From NCBI GenBank assembly GCA_022574795.1, contig JACZRJ010000026.1, positions 1 to 6,538 of the forward strand: 6,538 nucleotides of DNA. The letters are read 5' to 3'. The translations under genes and the position numbers were made by a program. How positions within the stretch are numbered: the first letter of the stretch is position 1; each line of letters opens with the position of its first letter. The notes beneath the pieces are model-generated. The model saw only the letters and a list, made by a program, of their open reading frames with translations. It searched no databases and was not told where the DNA came from. This DNA comes from Patescibacteria group bacterium (lineage in GTDB: Bacteria; Patescibacteriota; Andersenbacteria; UBA10190). This document shows positions 1 through 5,243 of this stretch, piece by piece.

Positions 1-2956
1 GAGTTGTTAGTTTGATTTGCCAGTAAGCGTCTTCCCCTGGTGGGGTTACCCGCTGACTTACAATTTTAGATATGTTGAGTTGGGCGGCGGCGTGTTGCAG
101 GCCCAAGATGTAGTACAGGTTAATAACCTCAGTAGGCGGTTTTCCATATTGACCAACAAGTTTGTCGTACTCAAGCTTCAACTGAGCTGCGGTGCTGGCT
201 CGGGCCAGGTGTTGATAGACCGCGGTGCGGGTGACGGGGTCGGCGATATAGTGCTCAGGGATTAGGGCTGGCAGCGGGAGCTGAACGTCAACATCATGGC
301 GGCGAGTTTCTTCTCGTTTGGCGATACTTACTTCTTCATGGACGAGGTCGAGATAAAACTGCACTCCGACAGCATTGACGGTACCGCTTTGCTCAGCACC
401 AAGCAGGTTTCCGGCCCCGCGGATTTGTAAATCGCGCTGAGCTATCAACCAGCCGGAACCTGGCCTGGTGGCTTCAGTTAAGGCGGTGAGGCGCTGGCGC
501 TGGTCGCTGGTTAGTTGTCCCTGCCGATACAGGAAATAAGCGAAACCGGCTCGATCACGGCGGCCAATTCGACCTCGCAGCTGATACAGGTCGGCCAAGC
601 CGAAGTGGGTAGCGCGAGTGACAATGATGGTATTGGCATTGGGTAAATCTAGGCCATTCTCGATAATGGTTGAGCTGATCAAAACATCAATTTCGCCGTG
701 ATCAAATTTCGCCATGGTTTCGGCTAACTGCTGGTTGGGCATTTGACCATGAAGGATAGCTCGTTTTAGTCGAGGGGCCAGTTTAGCGACGCGCTTGGCT
801 AAGGAGTTGAGATCACGAATTCTTGGCGAGACTAAGTAGGTTTGGCCACCACGTTGATGCTCCTTGATCAGCGCTGCTTGCAATGTTGCCTCGGTATCTG
901 GTCCCACATAGGTGGCTGTTGGTTTCCTATCCTTCGGGGCCGTAGCGATGATGGATATATCCTTGAGGCCAGAGAGAGACATGGAGAGGGTTCGCGGTAT
1001 CGGTGTGGCCGACAGTGAGAGGATATCAACGGTGCTGCGAATTTTTTTAAAGTACTCTTTTTGGGCGACACCGAAGCGCTGCTCCTCGTCGATAATGACC
1101 AGTCCCAAATTATTCCAGCGTACTTTTTTACTGAGTAGCGCCTGGGTACCGATCACGATCGAAATTTTTCCCGTGGCCAGGTCTGGCAGTAGTTGGCGTA
1201 GGTTAGCGCTGGATTGAAAACGTGATAAAACACCCACAGTTTGATTTTGCCCGGCGAGGCGGGTGGTGAAGGTGTCGGCATGCTGCTGGACGAGGAGCGT
1301 GGTCGGACTCAAAACAGCTACTTGTCTGCCACAGTTGGCCACATGCGCAGCCGCGCGAATGGCGACCTCGGTTTTGCCAAAGCCGACATCGCCGACCACC
1401 AGTCGATCCATTGGGCTATCACTGACTAAGTCATTCTGGATGTCGTGCCAGGTTTGTAGCTGGTCAGGGGTGAGTTCAAAGGGGAAACTGGCCTCGAGCT
1501 GTCTTTCCAGGGCGTCGTCGATGGTGTAGCGATATCTCTTTTGTCCAGAACGCTTCCCCGCTTGTTGCAGTAGCTCCTGGGCGAAAGCAGCCGCATCATG
1601 TCGGGCCCGGCGTCGAGTTTTCTGCCACATCGTACTACCGAGACGATTTAGGGGCGGTACAGTTTCGCCCAAATAAGCCGTTACTTTATGGGCGTACTCT
1701 ACCGGTACTGAGAGCATATCGCCGGCGGCGTACCGTAGGGTGAGGTATTCCTGAGGGACACCAGACAGAGCCCTGGTAGCGAGACCCTCGTAGATACCAA
1801 TACCATGATCGGCGTGCACGGCGGGCTGGCCGGCGGTCAACTGTCCAATGAGCCGTTGAGCGTCTTTAACAGAAACCGGCCGGCCGGTACTTTTCGTTGG
1901 TGGAAAAAGTACTGCCTCCGAGACCAGGTGGAGGTTGCTAGAGGCAAGATTAACGGTTGAGTTGGCCAGGGGAGAGACGCAGAGTTTGACGTTACGGTAG
2001 CGACGGCGAAAAAATTCGGCGGTGACCCGATCGATATTTTCGACTAGGCCAAAATGGATCAGGTTGGCGCCTAGCCCAGTGGCTGGTGGTGACTGCAGAG
2101 GAAAGGTATATTTTGAAGCTAGAGAATCGTAGATTATGGTGACCGCTCCGTTTAGCTCGTTGAGATGCTGGGGTCGAATAACGAGATCAGCCGAGAAGGT
2201 TTGGGACAAGGCGACCGTTGGCTGCGGAAAGGCCACTGGTACTACGGCAAGGTGCTTGATGCTGTGGCTGCGTCGCCCCAGATGGCGCACGAGGTTTTCG
2301 ATACTTGTGCCATGCAGGGTGACGGTGACGTAGCCGGCTTGATGCGGTAGCTGAATATCAAGCTGTTCTCCTCGCACCCGGAAAGTACCGCGATCGAGAG
2401 TGGTAGCGTGACGTTGGTATCCCTGGCTGATTAATTTCTCGATGAGCTTGGTCTGTGGTAATTGCTCTCCGGTAGACAGTCTCAGGGTGGCCTGCTCATA
2501 GTCGGCCGGCGTTGGTACAAGTGTCTCTAGGGTTGAGAGTGGTACTATTTGATGGGTTATTTTTTCGTCCTCTGGCTTAGCTAGGAAGGAGTGCATTGTC
2601 TGACTTAAGTTGGACACAATACTTCCGTTCATTTCTTGAGGAGTTAGTGAGCCGCTCAAGATGCGCCAAGAGTCGTCAATACCAGCAGACATAGTCCAAG
2701 CTGATATGGTGGTAAGTAGGTCTGTATTTTTCTCTGATGATCCATCGACGATCAATCGCTTCGTTTTGCCCTTACTGGGATACAGGGCCGCGAGAAGGGC
2801 TAGCTGCTGGGTATTTAGATTAATTGATACGGCAGCTTTTGGCCCCTTGGTGGCTTCGTCAAGGTTAGCAAAGAAGGCTGACAACTGCTCGTCAATTAGT
2901 GTTGTGAGATCTTGACATAGTTGATGTGTTGCACTTATTGACTCTTTGATTGGCAT
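1..2956 (-). CDS. mfd: Transcription-repair coupling factor Mfd (3' end beyond window)
   Basis: Mfd is an ATP-driven DNA translocase that pushes stalled RNA polymerase off damaged DNA and recruits the UvrA/UvrB repair machinery. The frame is open from an ATG at 2954-2956 to the left edge, 985 codons with no stop. In order it shows: a UvrB-like N-terminal module with GTFRVRGEQLDI near residue 190; the RNA polymerase-interacting domain starting at VHADHGIG (380-387); Walker A GDVGFGKTE with Lys528; the Walker B-type box DEEQRFGV (623-630); LSATPIPRT near 650; QLRGRIGRR near 790; RDLQIRGAGNLLG near 840; and the start of the C-terminal domain. The polymerase-interacting domain and the C-terminal region separate it from RecG. 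By comparison with E. coli Mfd (1148 residues) roughly 50 residues are missing past the edge. The stretch before VHADHGIG is about 100 residues shorter than in E. coli, mostly after residue 200, so domain 3 may be reduced. The leader has no clear Shine-Dalgarno sequence. It is divergent from trmB. Confidence 0.96.
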   Translation of the reverse strand, partial: MPIKESISATHQLCQDLTTLIDEQLSAFFANLDEATKGPKAAVSINLNTQQLALLAALYPSKGKTKRLIVDGSSEKNTDLLTTISAWTMSAGIDDSWRILSGSLTPQEMNGSIVSNLSQTMHSFLAKPEDEKITHQIVPLSTLETLVPTPADYEQATLRLSTGEQLPQTKLIEKLISQGYQRHATTLDRGTFRVRGEQLDIQLPHQAGYVTVTLHGTSIENLVRHLGRRSHSIKHLAVVPVAFPQPTVALSQTFSADLVIRPQHLNELNGAVTIIYDSLASKYTFPLQSPPATGLGANLIHFGLVENIDRVTAEFFRRRYRNVKLCVSPLANSTVNLASSNLHLVSEAVLFPPTKSTGRPVSVKDAQRLIGQLTAGQPAVHADHGIGIYEGLATRALSGVPQEYLTLRYAAGDMLSVPVEYAHKVTAYLGETVPPLNRLGSTMWQKTRRRARHDAAAFAQELLQQAGKRSGQKRYRYTIDDALERQLEASFPFELTPDQLQTWHDIQNDLVSDSPMDRLVVGDVGFGKTEVAIRAAAHVANCGRQVAVLSPTTLLVQQHADTFTTRLAGQNQTVGVLSRFQSSANLRQLLPDLATGKISIVIGTQALLSKKVRWNNLGLVIIDEEQRFGVAQKEYFKKIRSTVDILSLSATPIPRTLSMSLSGLKDISIIATAPKDRKPTATYVGPDTEATLQAALIKEHQRGGQTYLVSPRIRDLNSLAKRVAKLAPRLKRAILHGQMPNQQLAETMAKFDHGEIDVLISSTIIENGLDLPNANTIIVTRATHFGLADLYQLRGRIGRRDRAGFAYFLYRQGQLTSDQRQRLTALTEATRPGSGWLIAQRDLQIRGAGNLLGAEQSGTVNAVGVQFYLDLVHEEVSIAKREETRRHDVDVQLPLPALIPEHYIADPVTRTAVYQHLARASTAAQLKLEYDKLVGQYGKPPTEVINLYYILGLQHAAAQLNISKIVSQRVTPPGEDAYWQIKLTT

Positions 2957-3012
2957 AGCGTATCTTTTTTCTCGCGTCCAGTTTTAACGATAACTATTTA
3001 AAACTAGAAAAA
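2957..3012. promoter_or_regulatory. Divergent intergenic region between mfd and trmB
   Basis: This 56-bp AT-rich gap separates the ATG of mfd from the GTG of the TrmB-type regulator, so both promoters must lie here or overlap the coding ends. AT-rich hexamers such as TATTTA (2995-3000) on the plus strand and TAAAAC (complement of 2981-2986) on the minus strand could serve as -10 boxes. I see no matching -35 box for either. Neither gene has a recognisable Shine-Dalgarno sequence in this gap. A TrmB-family protein commonly binds next to its own gene, so this is the natural place for an operator, but no clear palindrome is visible. Confidence 0.4.
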
Positions 3013-3798
3013 GTGTTATTTCAGACTGAATTAAAGAAGTTGGGCTTGAAGGATAAAGAGGCGGCAGTCTATCTGTCTTGTCTTGAGCTGGGCCCGTCGT
3101 CAGTTCAACTTATTTCGCGCAAGTCTAAAGTGGTGAGGGCAACGACGTATGTGGTGTTGGAAGCTCTGATGGATCGTGGCATGGTATCAACATTTAAGGA
3201 AGGAAAAAAGACACTTTTTTCAGCTGAGCCGCCTCGACAACTGATGAGACTCTTGGAGAAACGTGAAGAGGCAATTAGTGAGAGCAAAAAAGACTTGGAG
3301 CAATTAATGCCTGAGTTACAAATGATTGCTAAGTCTTCTGAGGGCCGACCGACGGTACGATATTTCGACGGGGTTGAAGGTTTGCGGGCAATCCGCCAGG
3401 AGATGATACGGTCAACCAATCCTGGTGAGACCTGGTATAACTTTACCCCCTTAGATTATTTGGATGGAATACTTAAGGCCGACCAGGATAGTTACTACCG
3501 GCAACGAAATGCCAAGCGAATAGAAAGCAAGACAATTTTCATCAGTAAATCTCCTGAGACTAAGAAGAAAATTCTATCAGCATACGAAAATAAGCTGATC
3601 GAGCAGCGTTATCTTTCATCGGTCAAGTTTCCTAGCACGAGTGGTTTTACTGTTTTTGGTGACAAAATTGCTATCGGTTCGTTTACCGGAAAACTTGGCG
3701 GTGTCATAATTGAGAGTGAATCAATGGCTGGGATGATGAAGAGTCTGTTTCATTTGGCATGGCTGGGGGCAGAAAAGCTTGACGAAGACCAAATATAG
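3013..3798 (+). CDS. TrmB-family winged-helix transcriptional regulator
   Basis: This 261-residue protein resembles the TrmB family of sugar- or metabolite-responsive DNA-binding regulators. Residues 1-75 form a winged helix-turn-helix: the pattern LKKLGLKDKEAAVYLSCLEL is the typical first helix pair, and RATTYVVLEALMDRGMVS is the recognition helix running into the wing. Residues 76-110 are rich in Glu, Lys and Leu and look like the dimerising coiled coil. Residues 115-261 form an effector-type domain beginning VRYFDGVEGLRAIRQEM, which is common in short TrmB-like proteins. It is shorter than archaeal TrmB (about 340 residues) and lacks space for the full sugar-binding domain. The start is GTG at 3013; no Shine-Dalgarno sequence precedes it, and the homology-like region begins almost at once, so a later start would cut the DNA-binding domain. 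The ligand and target genes cannot be read from sequence. A promoter for the following RNA overlaps its last codons and no terminator follows it. Confidence 0.88.
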   Translation: MLFQTELKKLGLKDKEAAVYLSCLELGPSSVQLISRKSKVVRATTYVVLEALMDRGMVSTFKEGKKTLFSAEPPRQLMRLLEKREEAISESKKDLEQLMPELQMIAKSSEGRPTVRYFDGVEGLRAIRQEMIRSTNPGETWYNFTPLDYLDGILKADQDSYYRQRNAKRIESKTIFISKSPETKKKILSAYENKLIEQRYLSSVKFPSTSGFTVFGDKIAIGSFTGKLGGVIIESESMAGMMKSLFHLAWLGAEKLDEDQI

Positions 3799-3806
3799 AA
3801 TATTAT
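3779..3806 (+). promoter_or_regulatory. Sigma70-like promoter for the structured RNA region
   Basis: A -35 box TTGACG (3779-3784) is followed after 16 bases by a -10 box TATTAT (3801-3806). Each matches five of six consensus positions. The -35 box lies inside the last codons of the TrmB-type gene and the -10 box lies just after its stop codon. Transcription would start near 3813, at the foot of the first hairpin. This is the best promoter match I noticed in the window. The overlapping TATAGT (3804-3809) would give a 19-base spacer and is a poorer alternative. Confidence 0.6.
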
Positions 3807-3951
3807 AGTAATTGCCAGAGCTTGCGTTGAGCGCTGGTAGTTGCTGCTGGACAGCAACGACACAGACGCAGGTTGTCACAACCCCCTTACCCAAAGGAGG
3901 TATTACGATGTGTTAGTTACACTTCGTAGCGGATGACCCGTAGCCTGTATA

Positions 3952-3995
3952 GGTAAGCATTTGCCAACAAATCAAGGAGTATTGTTATGCTTACC
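3952..3995 (+). repeat. Perfect 9-bp inverted repeat around a Shine-Dalgarno-like site
   Basis: GGTAAGCAT (3952-3960) is the exact reverse complement of ATGCTTACC (3987-3995). The 26-base loop holds AAGGAG (3974-3979), and the right arm begins with an ATG placed 7 bases after it. A second copy of CTTACC at 3886-3891 could pair with the same GGTAAG (3952-3957), so two exclusive folds are possible. In the fold drawn here the ATG would be buried in the stem while the AAGGAG sits in the loop. It is probably a structural element of the RNA above. Confidence 0.55.
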
Positions 3996-4163
3996 CGTAG
4001 AAGTCTCGCCAGTGTGGCTGGTACTAGTAGGTACGTTGAAGGAACGGAGAAAGCAGCCAGCTACACTTGGCGGGACAGCACTTATCTATATTTTGTTCTT
4101 TATCCACGCACAACGCTGACAGGTTACGGTGCTCGCTTTGGCAAAAGTGAGTGTCCGCTACCC

Positions 4164-4216
4164 GCCCGGACTCGCCCAAACTCTTCAAGTAAAGAGCGAG
4201 TTCCGGGCTTTTTTTT
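4164..4216 (+). terminator. Strong intrinsic terminator
   Basis: GCCCGG-ACTCGC (4164-4175) pairs with GCGAGT-CCGGGC (4196-4208) over 12 base pairs with a single bulged T at 4202. An inner helix TCTT/AAGA (4182-4185 with 4192-4195) is also possible. The stem is followed directly by eight T residues (4209-4216). This is a textbook rho-independent terminator on the plus strand. It ends the putative RNA transcript and should isolate the following region and pth from upstream transcription. Confidence 0.88.
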
Positions 4217-4403
4217 ATGCTTTTTGAGTAAGCAATCGTTTTGTGTCAGTTAGTGACATAAAAACCTTGTGCCACTTAAGTCTGGATCTATACGTTTAGG
4301 AGCACGTCTGAAGCGATCCAATGTTTGTTGTCAATATACTGGTTTCATTTGGTGGTGCTTAAGGCATCGCCAAAGTGAATCAGGCTGTAGGTTATATTTT
4401 TGG

Positions 4404-4425
4404 ATGACGGAGTTAGCTTCGTCAT
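4404..4425 (+). other. Nine-base-pair hairpin with UUAG tetraloop
   Basis: ATGACGGAG (4404-4412) pairs with CTTCGTCAT (4417-4425) across the loop TTAG, with eight Watson-Crick pairs and one G-T pair. No T-tract follows, so it is not an intrinsic terminator. It is one of the clearest stems in the region before pth. Confidence 0.5.
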
Positions 4426-4477
4426 GGGCTGCGAACCACGGAAGGAGAATTTTTACGGGTTAGCTGCTGTGACATTT

Positions 4478-4533
4478 TTTCGTTTAGCGACTGGAGCTAA
4501 ACGAAGACCTGTTTGCTGTTGGTAGCAACAGGT
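4478..4533 (+). other. Two adjacent stable hairpins upstream of pth
   Basis: CGTTTAGC (4481-4488) and GCTAAACG (4496-4503) are a perfect 8-bp inverted repeat with a 7-base loop. Flanking T and A residues extend the stem by two or three pairs. Four bases later ACCTGT-TGCT (4507-4517, with bulged T4513) pairs with AGCA-ACAGGT (4524-4533) around loop GTTGGT. The T-run lies before the first hairpin rather than after it, so on the plus strand this is not a terminator. Read on the minus strand the first hairpin is followed by a T-poor start and then runs into A residues, so it does not fit a minus-strand terminator either. Confidence 0.5.
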
Positions 4534-4571
4534 AGGGCTGTTGAAACAATCGCGCCAAATAATAACCTCAC

Positions 4572-4613
4572 CTCAGTGGGGCTGAGTTGCAACGAAACCC
4601 CGTCTCAACGGGG
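4572..4613 (+). promoter_or_regulatory. Hairpin pair with possible H-type pseudoknot before pth
   Basis: CTCAG (4572-4576) pairs with CTGAG (4582-4586) and leaves GGGG in the loop (4578-4581). Downstream CCCCGT (4598-4603) can pair either with ACGGGG (4608-4613) to make a 6-bp hairpin, or its CCCC can pair with the loop GGGG to form a pseudoknot. The two options exclude each other. It lies about 75 bases before the pth start. The layout resembles switching RNA elements, but no ligand-binding consensus is recognised. Confidence 0.4.
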
Positions 4614-4671
4614 CGAAACGCTGGCAAGCGGTAGTAGGTTTTATATCATCAGCATGGTATGGAGTTGGGTG

Positions 4672-4677
4672 TATAGT
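4672..4677 (+). promoter_or_regulatory. Possible -10 box for leaderless pth
   Basis: TATAGT sits so that transcription would begin around 4684-4686, at or next to the pth ATG. No good -35 box is visible 16-18 bases upstream. If used, the mRNA would have virtually no leader, which would agree with the lack of a Shine-Dalgarno sequence before pth. Confidence is low because a single hexamer is weak evidence. Confidence 0.3.
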
Positions 4678-4685
4678 TTTGATAA

Positions 4686-5243
4686 ATGGAGAATTATTTA
4701 TTTATTGGACTTGGCAACCCCGGGCCAAAGTACGCCAACACACGCCACAATCTTGGTATTGCGACCCTAAAGCTGTGGGTTGCCTCAGTGGATTCTGCTA
4801 GTCACTGGCAGGTAGTTGATCAGGATCAAGCTGAATTGGCGCAGGTAGTTATTGGTGATATGTCGGTGACCGGTATCTTTCCACTGGCTGAAATGAATAA
4901 CTCTGGTCAGGTGGTAGCAGCGTATCTAAAAAAACACCCTTATCCGCTGGAGCGACTGCTGATTATTCACGATGATCTTGAGGTAGTGCTTGGCCAAGCT
5001 TCTCGAAAGGAGAGCGGCAGCGCGCGAGGCCACAATGGCGTTAAGTCAATTCATGAAGCCTTGGGGACTCAAGATATCAGGAGGTTGAGATTGGGTATCG
5101 GTCGTCCTCCGGAAGGAGTTGCAACCAGAGACTATGTCTTGAGCACTTTTAGTGAGGAGGAACTACTTGTGTTACAGGGCGCTGAGCACACGTCGTTTTT
5201 GCTATTGGCTAGCACTTTGGTTAGCCCAGAGGAAAAAGATTAG
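4686..5243 (+). CDS. pth: Peptidyl-tRNA hydrolase (Pth)
   Basis: Pth is a cytosolic enzyme that cleaves the ester bond of peptidyl-tRNA released from stalled ribosomes, recycling the tRNA. The 185-residue length is normal for the bacterial family. The opening IGLGNPG and KYANTRHNLG motifs carry Asn11 and catalytic His21. The MN pair (Met70, Asn71), HDD with Asp96, and GHNG with Asn117 match E. coli Met67, Asn68, Asp93 and Asn114, so the active site is complete. The C-terminal RRLRLGIGRPP and RDYVLSTFSEEE motifs are also present. One small oddity is PLAEMNNSG where most members have a Thr/Ser-Phe/Tyr before MN. The ATG at 4686 is fixed by stop codons directly upstream (TGA 4680, TAA 4683) and by the motif starting at residue 6. 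No Shine-Dalgarno sequence lies within the preceding 17 bases. Its stop overlaps the converging LCP gene by 4 bp. Confidence 0.96.
   Translation: MENYLFIGLGNPGPKYANTRHNLGIATLKLWVASVDSASHWQVVDQDQAELAQVVIGDMSVTGIFPLAEMNNSGQVVAAYLKKHPYPLERLLIIHDDLEVVLGQASRKESGSARGHNGVKSIHEALGTQDIRRLRLGIGRPPEGVATRDYVLSTFSEEELLVLQGAEHTSFLLLASTLVSPEEKD

Larger units (their letters stand above)
3813..4216 (+). ncRNA. Candidate structured non-coding RNA, about 400 nt, unknown family
   Basis: This stretch lies between a good promoter and a strong intrinsic terminator and is dense with hairpins. Visible stems are: 3815-3821 with 3831-3837 (one A-G mismatch); 3840-3846 with 3852-3858 (7 perfect pairs, loop CTGGA); 3871-3875 with 3879-3883; 3904-3913 with 3919-3928 (one T-T mismatch near the middle); 3952-3960 with 3987-3995 (9 perfect pairs); a long helix 4007-4020 with 4054-4072 (bulged), enclosing CGTT/AACG (4034-4037 with 4043-4046); 4132-4139 with 4144-4151 (loop GGCA); then the terminator. 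The size suits tmRNA or RNase P RNA. However, I find no tRNA-like end with a T-loop, no GAGGAAAGTCC core of RNase P, and no SRP domain IV loop. Reading it as a protein gene is less likely, because the only longer ORF runs through the terminator. That it is transcribed is inferred, not shown. Confidence 0.45.
4217..4685 (+). other. Structured non-coding region upstream of pth
   Basis: This stretch of about 470 bases holds no convincing protein gene but has a chain of stems. They are: TGCTT/AAGCA (4218-4222 with 4230-4234); a long-range helix of 10 pairs joining the GTGCC(AC)TTAAG and CTTAAGGCAT segments (about 4269-4280 with 4359-4368), enclosing GGATC/GATCC; 4404-4412 with 4417-4425 (9 pairs, loop TTAG); 4481-4488 with 4496-4503 (8 pairs, extendable by 2-3); 4507-4517 with 4524-4533 (10 pairs, one bulged T); and two hairpins at 4572-4613. 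It could be a second RNA gene, the long leader of pth, or a decayed mobile element. I see no second terminator before pth, no clear -35/-10 pair near its start, and no match to a riboswitch class that I can recall. Confidence 0.4.

Noticed and set aside
17..2915. Several plus-strand ORFs of 60-100 codons across the mfd region, and one short minus-strand ORF at 868-1071
   Set aside because: They lie in other frames of a continuous mfd frame that carries conserved motifs throughout. None has a recognisable protein pattern or ribosome-binding site.
3105..3419. Minus-strand ORF of 104 codons opposite the TrmB-type gene
   Set aside because: It is a shadow of a well-supported gene and its translation resembles no known family.
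4016..4058. SRP RNA (4.5S) domain IV, suggested by GAAGGAACGG and AGCAGCC
   Set aside because: The GTCAGG...CCGGAAGG...AGCAGCC arrangement is not met. The tetraloop context and the symmetric internal loop are missing.
4063..4080. Cobalamin-riboswitch-like GGCGGGACAGC
   Set aside because: The rest of the B12 box and the GCCACTG element are absent, and the match is short.
3813..4216. tmRNA or RNase P RNA, suggested by the length
   Set aside because: No tRNA-like T-arm with a GGTTCRA-type loop is present at the 3' end, and neither the GAGGAAAGTCC nor the ACAGAAA core of RNase P is seen on either strand.
3987..4253. 88-codon ORF as an ordinary protein gene
   Set aside because: It passes through a strong intrinsic terminator and several RNA stems, so most transcripts would end before its stop codon. 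The good ribosome-binding site is noted as a finding instead.
4513..4770. 85-codon ORF overlapping the start of pth
   Set aside because: It overlaps pth in another frame, has no ribosome-binding site and crosses the hairpins and pseudoknot region.
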